A stretch of 39,757 nucleotides of DNA from a virus, in the IMG/VR virus record IMGVR_UViG_3300020185_000113, positions 1-39,757 of that record. The stretch is one strand, 5' to 3'. A program made the position numbers and the translations under genes. The notes beneath the pieces were generated by a model, which saw nothing but the letters and a program-made list of their open reading frames with translations, was not told the DNA's origin and searched no databases. Shown one piece after another: positions 31,076 through 37,855 of this stretch (its first letter is position 1; every line of letters starts with the position of its first letter).

Positions 31076-31244
31076 ATCATTTAGCAATGCAATCAAGAGA
31101 GCTAGAATGTCAGATGAAGAAAGATACCTTTCTGACTCAATTGACCTTGTAGACCTTGAAGGCCGTCAAAAACGGATCATGTATGGTCAAGCCCCGCATC
31201 AAATCAATGGTCGTCATTGGTTAGATGCACGCCAATATCAGTAA
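31047..31244 (+). CDS. Small protein, DUF3563-like
   Basis: Protein of 65 residues. The segment RMSDEERYLSDSIDLVDLEG resembles the short DUF3563 signature (EAYL-x-x-S-x-D-x-x-DLE-R) seen in small proteins of alpha- and betaproteobacteria; the following residues (RQKRIMYGQAPHQ) differ. The similarity is from memory and short. I chose ATG 31047, with AAAGGA upstream. It ends just before a strong terminator. Confidence 0.7.
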   Translation: MQLFLKSLTKSFSNAIKRARMSDEERYLSDSIDLVDLEGRQKRIMYGQAPHQINGRHWLDARQYQ

Positions 31245-31252
31245 TTACAAAA

Positions 31253-31280
31253 GGGGGCGTCTTAACAGGCGCCCCTTTTT
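31253..31280 (+). terminator. Intrinsic terminator before gp43
   Basis: GGGGCG (31254-31259) and CGCCCC (31270-31275) form a G+C stem with a 10-base loop, followed by five T. It ends the Hsp20-containing unit and directly precedes the gp43 promoter. Confidence 0.9.
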
Positions 31281-31283
31281 CTG

Positions 31284-31312
31284 TTTACAATCACCCAAAA
31301 ATAGTATATAAT
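31284..31312 (+). promoter_or_regulatory. Promoter of DNA polymerase gp43
   Basis: TTTACA (31284-31289), 17 bases, TATAAT (31307-31312), placed immediately after a terminator and 27 bases before the gp43 start codon. It has the same boxes and spacing as the promoters at 21325 and 28302. Confidence 0.82.
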
Positions 31313-31339
31313 GGCTCTCTGATTCAGAAAGGGCATGTA

Positions 31340-33817
31340 ATGAATTTTTATACATCAGTCAACCGGCTGGGAAACGCTATCCTAGTCCGTGGATTTAGGA
31401 ACGGCCGTCGTATTCAAGAACGTGTTAAGTTCAAGCCGACGTACTTCGTACCTACTAAAGAACCAACAGATTGGAAATCACTAGATGGCAAACCAGTCGC
31501 ACCTATCAAATTCAACTCCTCCCGAGAATCGCGCGAGTTCCTGGAACGATATAAAGGCGTGGATCATTTTGAGGTGGTGGGGAATACAAATCATGTTACT
31601 CAGTATGTTCATGATATTTATCCTGGCGCAATTAAATTTGACCGCCAAACTATCAACACGACCACAATCGACATTGAGGTGGCTTCCGACGATGGATTCC
31701 CTGAGCCAGATGCTGCCGATTATCCTGTCACTGCAATCACTATTAAAAACAATATTGATGAGCTGTATTATGTTTGGGGTTTGGGCGATTACGAACCAGA
31801 GAAAAACAATGTTGTCTACCACAAATGCGAAAACGAGCATGAACTCTTACTCTCGTTTCTCGCTCATTGGTCTAATCCTTCTACCTGCCCTGACGTTGTA
31901 ACAGGCTGGAATACAAACCTATTTGATATTCCTTACATGGTTAACCGTATTACTAAGGTTCTAGGTGAAGACCGTGCCAAGACTATGTCACCATGGAATC
32001 ATATCCGTGAGCGTAAGGTAATGAAGAACAACCGTGAACAGATTGCGTACGAGCTAACAGGTATCCAACAAATGGATTACTTTGACCTGTTTCAGAAGTT
32101 TGGTTACACCTACGGTGCACAGGAATCCTACAAGCTTGATCATATTGCTCACGTGGTCTTAGGTGAAAAGAAGCTATCCTACGATGAGTACGGCGCGCTG
32201 CACCTTCTGTACAAGCATGACTTTCAGAAGTTTATTGACTACAATATTAAAGATGTGGAACTAGTCGATAAACTAGAAGACAAGTTAGGTCTGATTACTC
32301 TGGCCATGACTATGGCATATCGAGCAGGCTGTAACTTCTCTGATACCTTTGGCACTGTAGGCATCTGGGAATCAATCATCTACCGTGACCTTATTGATAA
32401 GAAGATTGTTCCGCCACTCAAAACGGATAAGACAAAGACTCCATATCCTGGTGCATATGTTAAAGAACCTAAGCCTGGAATGTATGACTGGGTTGTGTCC
32501 TTTGACTTGGCTTCTCTGTACCCTAATATCATTATTCAGTGGAATATGTCACCCGAAACCATTGCTAATTCCTTTAACTCAGATGTATCTGTAGAAAAAT
32601 GTTTGAATAGGCTCAGCGTGGGCTCACGCGGCAACCAGAGTATCTCTGCTAACGGTGTTATCTTCAATAATGATAAGGTCGGATTTCTACCAACTATCGT
32701 CAAAGACTACTATGCTGAACGTAAAGTAATCAAGTCACAGATGATTGAAGCTAAGCAGCGCCAACAAGAATCTGATTCATATGAGATTCAAAAAGAGATT
32801 GAGCATTTAGAAAACCAGCAAATGGCTATTAAGATTCTGCTTAACTCTTTGTATGGCGCAATGGGAAACCGTTGGTTTAATTACTTTGACCAACGGATTG
32901 CCGAAGCCATTACTTACAATGGACAGCTCTGTATTAAATGGGCAGAACGTTCTATGAATGAGACCATGAATAAAGTCCTAGAAACTGATAAGGACTATGT
33001 GATCGCCATGGATACGGACTCATTGTATGTGAACATGAAAGACCTGGTTGACAAGTTCCAGCCTAAAAACCCAATTAACTTTTTGTCTAAGGCTGGTGAA
33101 GATATGTTCAAGCCGGCTTTGTCCAAGGCATATGCCGAGCTGCACGAGTACATGAACTGTAAAGATAACCGTATGGACATGGATCGTGAAGTCATTGCTG
33201 ATCGTGGTGTATGGACTGCCAAGAAGCGGTATATCCTGAATGTACTGGATAATGAAGGCATTCGGTACGCTGAACCTAAGATGAAAATTATGGGCATTGA
33301 GGCAATTAAGTCTTCTACTCCTATGGTTGTGCGCGATGCATTTAAAGAAGCATTCAAGATCATCATGGCTGGTACTGAGGCTGACGCTCAAGAGTATATT
33401 GCTAACTTTAAACAAAAGTTTTTCAGCATGCCGCCTGAGAATGTTTCATTCCCTCGTGGTGTCAGTAAGATTTCTGCATGGAAAGATCGTGATACAATCT
33501 TTAAGAAAGGCACGCCCATTCACGTACGCGGGTCTATCATGTATAATAATCTCCTGGAGTCCTCGGGATTGCAGAAGCAATATGAGACAATTAAGAACGG
33601 TGAAAAGATTAAGTTCACTTACCTGAAGATGCCTAATCCTATTCGGCATCTTCAGGTAAGTGAACTTATGGCGCTGCCCAAAGAATTCCATTTGCATAAA
33701 TACGTTGACTATGAGAAACAGTTTGAAAAGACATTTGTTGAGCCACTCAAAATTATCCTAGATGCCGTCGGTTGGACGCCCGAACATCGTGTTACCCTTG
33801 AGGACTTCTTTAGTTAA
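31340..33817 (+). CDS. 43: DNA polymerase gp43 (family B)
   Basis: Replicative polymerase of 825 residues (T4 898). Proofreading exonuclease: ExoI D111-I-E113, ExoII around N191-D196 (GWNTNLFD). Polymerase: motif A DLASLYPN from D389, motif B KILLNSLYG from K498, motif C D558-T-D560-S. The C-terminus (HRVTLEDFF) fits the clamp-binding end. I chose ATG 31340, after GAAAGGG and downstream of the promoter. Residues about 757-776 are encoded by a perfect 24-bp inverted repeat that replaces part of the usual sequence after PNPIR. Confidence 0.97.
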   Translation: MNFYTSVNRLGNAILVRGFRNGRRIQERVKFKPTYFVPTKEPTDWKSLDGKPVAPIKFNSSRESREFLERYKGVDHFEVVGNTNHVTQYVHDIYPGAIKFDRQTINTTTIDIEVASDDGFPEPDAADYPVTAITIKNNIDELYYVWGLGDYEPEKNNVVYHKCENEHELLLSFLAHWSNPSTCPDVVTGWNTNLFDIPYMVNRITKVLGEDRAKTMSPWNHIRERKVMKNNREQIAYELTGIQQMDYFDLFQKFGYTYGAQESYKLDHIAHVVLGEKKLSYDEYGALHLLYKHDFQKFIDYNIKDVELVDKLEDKLGLITLAMTMAYRAGCNFSDTFGTVGIWESIIYRDLIDKKIVPPLKTDKTKTPYPGAYVKEPKPGMYDWVVSFDLASLYPNIIIQWNMSPETIANSFNSDVSVEKCLNRLSVGSRGNQSISANGVIFNNDKVGFLPTIVKDYYAERKVIKSQMIEAKQRQQESDSYEIQKEIEHLENQQMAIKILLNSLYGAMGNRWFNYFDQRIAEAITYNGQLCIKWAERSMNETMNKVLETDKDYVIAMDTDSLYVNMKDLVDKFQPKNPINFLSKAGEDMFKPALSKAYAELHEYMNCKDNRMDMDREVIADRGVWTAKKRYILNVLDNEGIRYAEPKMKIMGIEAIKSSTPMVVRDAFKEAFKIIMAGTEADAQEYIANFKQKFFSMPPENVSFPRGVSKISAWKDRDTIFKKGTPIHVRGSIMYNNLLESSGLQKQYETIKNGEKIKFTYLKMPNPIRHLQVSELMALPKEFHLHKYVDYEKQFEKTFVEPLKIILDAVGWTPEHRVTLEDFFS
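33610..33668. repeat. Perfect 24-bp inverted repeat inside gp43
   Basis: Bases 33610-33633 are the exact reverse complement of 33645-33668, with an 11-base spacer (TAATCCTATTC). It lies in the frame of gp43, so both strands encode KFTYLKMPN-IRHLQVSEL-like peptides. The mRNA would fold into a very stable hairpin within the coding region. Confidence 0.97.
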
Positions 33818-33838
33818 ATTTAAACCTTAACTAATAGT

Positions 33839-33869
33839 TGTGTACAAACCCATTTAAATGGTGTAGTAT
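33839..33869 (+). promoter_or_regulatory. Promoter after gp43, TGTGTACA type
   Basis: TGTGTACA (33839-33846) is followed after 17 bases by TAGTAT (33864-33869), overlapping a TATAAT at 33867-33872. It precedes the 178-aa gene by 26 bases. Confidence 0.6.
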
Positions 33870-33895
33870 AATAAAGTTATTAACAGGAGAATATC

Positions 33896-34432
33896 ATGGC
33901 TCGTCGTAAAGTTCCAAGCAAAACTACTATCAAGAAAGCTATGGCTACAAAAAAATCTAAAGCACCAAAGCTTGATAAGCCACCCAAGTTCTATGTTGAG
34001 TTTATCGATACTGATGGTAACAAGGTAGATAAGGGATATGCGTCTAAGGGCGGATATGAGTATGCCGTACAGCGTATGCGTGAAAAAGGTATTAAGATCG
34101 AAGATCATGGTGCCTACAGCCCTAAGCGCGATAAAGTCAGTAATATGAAATCTGATGGCCCGCTGCTGCAAGGTCCTATTGATGGTCACTACGCAATCAT
34201 GTCCGAAGAAAAGACTCGTACTATCGTACAGTCTAACTTCAACCCATCGGTTAAGCGCTATACCAGCCGGTTGTATGGTGGTCTTAACGGTATGATGAAG
34301 GTCGTTGAACCTGATGGGCACTGGTCACTTCAGGGTCAAAAGATTGTCAAGAAGACAGATAAAGAGACCGGTGTTCGTACTATGGTTGATAACCGTACAT
34401 TTAATGCAGCCGGTTGGCCGGTGATGGAATAA
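33896..34432 (+). CDS. Hypothetical protein, 178 aa, Lys-rich N-terminus
   Basis: Basic protein of 178 residues with an ACAGGAGA ribosome site. The first 30 residues are Lys/Ala/Pro-rich and probably disordered, followed by a strand-rich part (KFYVEFIDTDGNKVDKGYAS, GGYEYAVQRMREKGIK) and MSEEKTRTIVQSNF. The charge suggests nucleic-acid binding, but no family is recognised. Its stop overlaps the start of the next gene (TAATG). Confidence 0.78.
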   Translation: MARRKVPSKTTIKKAMATKKSKAPKLDKPPKFYVEFIDTDGNKVDKGYASKGGYEYAVQRMREKGIKIEDHGAYSPKRDKVSNMKSDGPLLQGPIDGHYAIMSEEKTRTIVQSNFNPSVKRYTSRLYGGLNGMMKVVEPDGHWSLQGQKIVKKTDKETGVRTMVDNRTFNAAGWPVME

Positions 34433-35355
34433 TGTACTCACTTACCCTATTTAAAAATATCTATGACAATAGTACATCCAAACGGATGGACTTTGATACG
34501 TGGGAGAAGTTTGAAAGGCTTCTCTTCACTCTTGCTACACAAGAAGGATATAAAGGTGGAAGTAATTCTTCTCCTCTTATTAGCCCTGCTATTTACCGAT
34601 CCGGTACGACTCGTGCTAACGACAATGTTCTGGGCTGGGGTAGTTGGTGTTGTGTTGATATTGATGAGTATAGTGGTACTATCGATGACGTCTTAGAGCA
34701 TCTTAAACCGTATTACTATATCTGTTACTCTACTGCGTCGTCTAAAGAATACCACCCAAAGTTTAGGGTGGTTTTTCCTTTAACAGGCATTATTGGTACA
34801 GATAAAATCAAAGCCTTTTGGCATGCAATTAATGCACTCGTTCTAGATGTAGTTGATGCACAGACCAAAGACCTGTCTCGTATGTACTACGTACCAGCCA
34901 AATACCCTGATGCATATAGCTTCATCTTTAAGAATGAAGGCAACCACATTAATCCATTTGATTTGATGAATCGTTTTCCTTATACTGAGGCCGCGCGTAA
35001 AAAGAAGTTTATTGATACCCTACCAAAAGCCTTACAGAAAGAAGTGATTAACTACCGACGCAACCAGCTCGATAACGTTGTGACATGGACTGGATACAAA
35101 GACTGTAAGTTTTGGCCTAAGACTTTGGCTAATGAGTTTACCGCTATGGCTCACATTGATGGTTCTGGCCGGTTCCGTATGATGTATGCAATCATGATTG
35201 CCATCGCAGGTAATGCAGTTGAAGCAGGATACAATATCACTTCAGATGAAATCGCTGAACTCTGCCGTGAGTTTGATGCAGTCAATACCAACCTCTATGA
35301 GAAACGTGACATGGAGTCAGAGGCAGAAAACGCCTTGGAATACGTATTGAAGTAG
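34432..35355 (+). CDS. Possible primase-polymerase (AEP-like) domain protein
   Basis: Protein of 307 residues. CVDIDEY carries a D76-x-D78 pair, followed at 100-117 by STASSKEYHPKFRVVFPL. This order (DxD strand, then Ser/Thr with a basic residue and RVVFPL) resembles the catalytic core of archaeo-eukaryotic primase-like proteins of plasmids and phages. The second half is helical. The assignment rests on short motifs. I chose ATG 34432, overlapping the upstream stop; an earlier GTG/ATG would extend into that gene. A terminator-like hairpin lies inside the gene. Confidence 0.6.
   Translation: MYSLTLFKNIYDNSTSKRMDFDTWEKFERLLFTLATQEGYKGGSNSSPLISPAIYRSGTTRANDNVLGWGSWCCVDIDEYSGTIDDVLEHLKPYYYICYSTASSKEYHPKFRVVFPLTGIIGTDKIKAFWHAINALVLDVVDAQTKDLSRMYYVPAKYPDAYSFIFKNEGNHINPFDLMNRFPYTEAARKKKFIDTLPKALQKEVINYRRNQLDNVVTWTGYKDCKFWPKTLANEFTAMAHIDGSGRFRMMYAIMIAIAGNAVEAGYNITSDEIAELCREFDAVNTNLYEKRDMESEAENALEYVLK
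34751..34776 (+). terminator. Terminator-like hairpin inside a gene
   Basis: ACCACCC (34751-34757) and GGGTGGT (34766-34772) form a perfect 7-bp stem with an 8-base loop and a run of five T at 34772-34776. It has all the parts of an intrinsic terminator but lies one third of the way into the primase-like gene. Confidence 0.5.
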
Positions 35356-35419
35356 CTGTTACTGAAATGTAACACCTCCATAAAAGATTTAAAATAATTA
35401 CATTTAGCTATGTACTTTC

Positions 35420-35447
35420 TTGTCAAAATGTTTATATTACATATATA
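35420..35447 (+). promoter_or_regulatory. Early promoter, module copy 1
   Basis: TTGTCA (35420-35425), 16 bases, TATATA (35442-35447). A 25-base block around the -10 box (35427-35451) is repeated exactly at 36935-36959. A 6-bp hairpin TGTTAC/GTAACA (35357-35374) follows the preceding stop. Confidence 0.65.
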
Positions 35448-35469
35448 AGCTGATTAACGGAGAAACACC

Positions 35470-35751
35470 ATGAACGCTCAAGCACAAAAGCTCGCAAACA
35501 AGCTGAACCGCAAGCGTGATACCATTGCACGTCTTCGGGATAAGGGTGGCTTTTACCGCAAGCCCGGCACATATGATGAGTACAACGGTGATTTTCTGAC
35601 CGCTCGTGGTCGTGACCTCATCACCGATGCATACTTCCTGATCCACGCTTTCACCGACCTCGATGGTGAAGATATCTTCGCTGCTTGGGATTGGTACTGC
35701 AAAACTTACAATGATGGCGTCTGGTTCGTCGCTGACGATCTGGCTGCATAA
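35470..35751 (+). CDS. Hypothetical early protein, 93 aa
   Basis: Protein of 93 residues behind a promoter and an ACGGAGAA ribosome site. The N-terminus is strongly basic (KLANKLNRKRDTIARLRDKG) and the C-terminal half acidic and aromatic (DIFAAWDWYCKTYNDGVWF). No family recognised. It forms a monocistronic unit between two repeated promoter modules, a layout usual for early phage proteins that modify host processes. Confidence 0.75.
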   Translation: MNAQAQKLANKLNRKRDTIARLRDKGGFYRKPGTYDEYNGDFLTARGRDLITDAYFLIHAFTDLDGEDIFAAWDWYCKTYNDGVWFVADDLAA

Positions 35752-35770
35752 CAGTAACATTTTTGTCACA

Positions 35771-35834
35771 CCCCTAATTTGATTTGAAAAAAAGTCTTTT
35801 TAGGGGTTTACTTTTTCTGGTAAGTGACTATATT
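35771..35834 (+). promoter_or_regulatory. Hairpin plus early promoter, second copy of the 21025 module
   Basis: CCCCTAA (35771-35777) can pair with TTAGGGG (35800-35806). TTTACT (35807-35812), 16 bases and TATATT (35829-35834) follow at once. Bases 35787-35816 are identical to 21025-21054. It ends the 93-aa gene's transcript and starts the next unit. Confidence 0.65.
35787..35816 (+). repeat. Dispersed 30-bp promoter/terminator repeat, copy 2
   Basis: Exact 30-base match to 21025-21054, in the same orientation and in the same relation to the -10 box and the following gene. Confidence 0.85.
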
Positions 35835-35868
35835 ATAATTATAACAACGACACGAAAAGAGACTGACA

Positions 35869-36117
35869 ATGACACTACCACATAGACTTATTATAGACGG
35901 CGTTGAGCAATGTGCGTCTGATGATGCAAGTGAGTTTTTGAGATTGGCGCATCAGTATCTTGGTGACATGGAGCGGGAGTTCGCTGAAAGCGGTATTACT
36001 GCGCAATGGATTAAAGATGCTATTGAAAGGCATAGACCGTCATACAAAGAAGAAGTTGACGGTGGTGTTCCCCGTGACGGTTGGTGTCATAAAGGATATC
36101 CGGAAGGTGACGAATAA
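35869..36117 (+). CDS. Hypothetical early protein, 82 aa, CHKGYPE tail
   Basis: Acidic protein of 82 residues with a helical middle (EFLRLAHQYLGDMEREFAES). It ends in WCHKGYPEGDE. The next gene ends in LCHKGYPEYDE, and the two 3' ends are nearly identical in DNA over about 37 bases, so one was copied from the other. No function recognised. Its stop overlaps the next start (TAATG). Confidence 0.72.
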   Translation: MTLPHRLIIDGVEQCASDDASEFLRLAHQYLGDMEREFAESGITAQWIKDAIERHRPSYKEEVDGGVPRDGWCHKGYPEGDE

Positions 36118-36266
36118 TGAAAAACGTACATGCCTATGCCGCCATCTTCCTCGCCAGCGCTGCTGCGCTGCTGTTTTCTCAATTATTGGTTGCGCTTGTG
36201 TTCGGTTCGGAACCAACCGTCAAAACCGATTTGTGTCATAAAGGTTATCCGGAGTATGATGAATAA
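36117..36266 (+). CDS. Small membrane protein, 49 aa, CHKGYPE tail
   Basis: Protein of 49 residues: MKNVHAYAAIFLASAAALLF, a hydrophobic helix to about residue 30, then SEPTVKTD and the tail LCHKGYPEYDE. It is a single-pass membrane or exported peptide; the helix looks like a signal or anchor with no obvious cleavage-site motif. It is too short for many gene callers. Both start and stop are TAATG overlaps, which supports translation. Confidence 0.65.
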   Translation: MKNVHAYAAIFLASAAALLFSQLLVALVFGSEPTVKTDLCHKGYPEYDE

Positions 36267-36376
36267 TGATTGAGCGTGACTATGACATTGATGGTTTGGA
36301 CGAAGGCTTTGATGCTGAAGTTTGCAAAGACATTATTGCCAAGAACTACAAAATTGAATATGTGAAGGACCTGTAA
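36266..36376 (+). CDS. Small acidic protein, 36 aa
   Basis: Thirty-six residues (MIERDYDIDGLDEGFDAEVC, then KDIIAKNYKIEYVKDL). The ATG overlaps the preceding stop (TAATG) and the stop is two bases before the next ATG, so it lies inside a coupled chain. It is very acidic. No family recognised; it is accepted because of the coupling and the absence of a gap on either side. Confidence 0.55.
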   Translation: MIERDYDIDGLDEGFDAEVCKDIIAKNYKIEYVKDL

Positions 36377-36378
36377 AA

Positions 36379-36564
36379 ATGAAACGATTAATTAGCGCAC
36401 TGGTCCACTCTGATGATATGTGGTTGTCCAAAGAAGAACTGTGTACCGAGTTCGGTGTTGACATTGAACTCTATGACACGTGTAAAGAGATTGCTGATCT
36501 AATCCAGCAGTCTATGAATGATGAGCTCACATACAACCGAGTGTATGATTGGGCAAAGACCTAA
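36379..36564 (+). CDS. Hypothetical protein, 61 aa
   Basis: Acidic helical protein of 61 residues (WLSKEELCTEFGVDIELYDT, ending TYNRVYDWAKT). It starts two bases after the preceding stop, with GAAGGACC upstream. The KEELCTEFGVD segment could be part of a helix-turn-helix but is too short to claim. Its stop is 14 bases before the next gene. Confidence 0.68.
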   Translation: MKRLISALVHSDDMWLSKEELCTEFGVDIELYDTCKEIADLIQQSMNDELTYNRVYDWAKT

Positions 36565-36578
36565 CCTAGGAGGATAAT

Positions 36579-36866
36579 ATGGCAGGTCGTTTGTTGAAGG
36601 TCGATGTTTACAATGATATGACGGTCTGCACTTTGTGGAGAACTGATAAGCCAGACTCCCGTGTGCAAGTCCGGGGCAAGCCCGGCTACACCGGAGATGG
36701 CTACGACCCCACTGATCCGCTGGCTGTCTTCCTGGATGGCTTCCCGCGCAGCTCGGGAAACTTCTCTGATCTGTGGGCATTCGTGCCCATGTCTCTGAAC
36801 CCTAAGAACCCTGGTTACGCACAAGGGCGTGACTGGTTTGACAAGTACTTTGATGAAAGTATATAG
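36579..36866 (+). CDS. Hypothetical protein, 95 aa
   Basis: Protein of 95 residues with a perfect ribosome site (TAGGAGGATAAT). It is rich in Gly, Pro, Asp and aromatic residues (RVQVRGKPGYTGDGYDPTDP, NPGYAQGRDWFDKYF), unlike the helical neighbours, and its codons are more G+C-rich. No family recognised. It is last before a strong terminator. Confidence 0.72.
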   Translation: MAGRLLKVDVYNDMTVCTLWRTDKPDSRVQVRGKPGYTGDGYDPTDPLAVFLDGFPRSSGNFSDLWAFVPMSLNPKNPGYAQGRDWFDKYFDESI

Positions 36867-36878
36867 TGACAAAAATGT

Positions 36879-36926
36879 AACACCCCTATGGTAATTTACA
36901 AAAAATGCGCAATAGGGGTGTTCTTT
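36879..36926 (+). terminator. Terminator after the 95-aa gene
   Basis: A perfect 11-bp stem, AACACCCCTAT (36879-36889) and ATAGGGGTGTT (36912-36922), has a 22-base loop and is followed by CTTTT. The 5' arm resembles ACACCCCTA at 35768 and AACACCTCC at 35371, suggesting a repeated module. Confidence 0.82.
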
Positions 36927-36927
36927 T

Positions 36928-36955
36928 CCGTCAGAATGTTTATATTACATATATA
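36928..36955 (+). promoter_or_regulatory. Early promoter, module copy 2
   Basis: CCGTCA (36928-36933), 16 bases, TATATA (36950-36955). Bases 36935-36959 are identical to 35427-35451. It directly follows the terminator. Confidence 0.65.
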
Positions 36956-36979
36956 AGCTAATCAACGAAAGACGCTATC

Positions 36980-37348
36980 ATGAAGTTCAAAGTTCTTCAA
37001 ATTCAACTCTCCGACGCTGATGTTGACGCAGTAAACGAAGGTGTAGAAGTTCGCAAGTACGTACTCAAGCGTGGTATGTTCGGTAAGACCGTCGTTGCAA
37101 ACGCCACTAAGGCTATGGACCTTGGTTACTACGATCACGTACTGACCATCGACGCCGCTAAGCTAGAAGATGTGTACTACATCGGTAACTTCATGGATGA
37201 TCGCAACTTGGACAAGGTCCAGGTACACGGTACCTTCTCCTCCGTCTCCGTTGGCGATGTCGTCATCGACGAAAACGGTCTTGCTTTCGTAGTCGATACC
37301 TTCGGCTTTCAGCTGCTCACTGAAAAAATCGATGCACTCGCAGCATAA
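36980..37348 (+). CDS. Hypothetical early protein, 122 aa
   Basis: Protein of 122 residues starting MKFKVLQIQLSDADVDAVNE, strand-rich in the second half (VQVHGTFSSVSVGDVVIDEN, GLAFVVDTFGFQLL). The pattern of a short N-terminal beta-alpha unit and a late SVGDVV strand resembles small phage or plasmid proteins of unknown role. The gene is relatively G+C-rich. It is first in a four-gene unit under the repeated promoter. Confidence 0.75.
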   Translation: MKFKVLQIQLSDADVDAVNEGVEVRKYVLKRGMFGKTVVANATKAMDLGYYDHVLTIDAAKLEDVYYIGNFMDDRNLDKVQVHGTFSSVSVGDVVIDENGLAFVVDTFGFQLLTEKIDALAA

Positions 37349-37364
37349 GAAAGGATACATGATC

Positions 37365-37616
37365 ATGAAGACGTTTGAACTTACTCGCCCAATCGGTGCA
37401 CCATACTTCAACTTCGATGAGCTGGTGCAAGATACTCAGCTGGTTGCTAGTGTTATAGCAGAGAACATCACTGAAGCAATCGAGAAGCTTCAGAACGAAG
37501 AGTGTATCACCATGCACATCGTTTCCGTTAATGAAAAAACTAACATTGCCGATGTTGACATTCCTTTGCGTAATAGCAACTGGGGATGGGGCATGGGCTA
37601 CGTAATGGCTGCATAA
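37365..37616 (+). CDS. Hypothetical protein, 83 aa
   Basis: Protein of 83 residues (MKTFELTRPIGAPYFNFDEL ... NWGWGMGYVMAA). I chose ATG 37365, nine bases after AAAGGA; ATG 37359 is too close to it. The central part is acidic and helical (NITEAIEKLQNEEC) and the end aromatic. No family recognised. It belongs to the same unit as its neighbours. Confidence 0.7.
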   Translation: MKTFELTRPIGAPYFNFDELVQDTQLVASVIAENITEAIEKLQNEECITMHIVSVNEKTNIADVDIPLRNSNWGWGMGYVMAA

Positions 37617-37630
37617 AAAAGGAATATACA

Positions 37631-37855
37631 ATGTTTGAAGTAATCTATCGTTTCACCGATATCCGTGAAAACATCAAAAACGTGCAGTGCGATGTATTCG
37701 ACACCATTGAAGCTGCACGCGAGTTTATTCTTGAGCAGTTTGATTCCTTAGTCGAAGATACTACTGATTGGGATATGGTCGAGGAAGATGGCTGGTACGA
37801 AAACTTTATCCTCGACAAGTATGAGATTCGTCAGATGAAGGTAACTCTCAACTAA
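37631..37855 (+). CDS. Hypothetical protein, 74 aa
   Basis: Acidic protein of 74 residues (MFEVIYRFTDIRENIKNVQC ... YEIRQMKVTLN) with a strand-helix-strand look and a strongly acidic, Trp-containing middle (DTTDWDMVEEDGWYEN). ATG 37631 follows AAAAAAGGAATA. The stop overlaps the next gene (TAATG). No family recognised. Confidence 0.72.
   Translation: MFEVIYRFTDIRENIKNVQCDVFDTIEAAREFILEQFDSLVEDTTDWDMVEEDGWYENFILDKYEIRQMKVTLN

Noticed and set aside
31217-31339. N-terminal extension of gp43
   Set aside because: It would run through the terminator and the promoter; the family N-terminus begins at 31340.
33446-33697. Minus-strand open frame with a peptide nearly equal to part of gp43
   Set aside because: It is an effect of the perfect inverted repeat at 33610-33668; there is no ribosome site and gp43 is certain on the + strand.
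36499-36872. Minus-strand frames of about 93-103 codons opposite the 95-aa gene
   Set aside because: No ribosome sites, Cys/Pro/His-rich translations typical of shadow frames, and the + gene has a perfect ribosome site between a coupled chain and a terminator.
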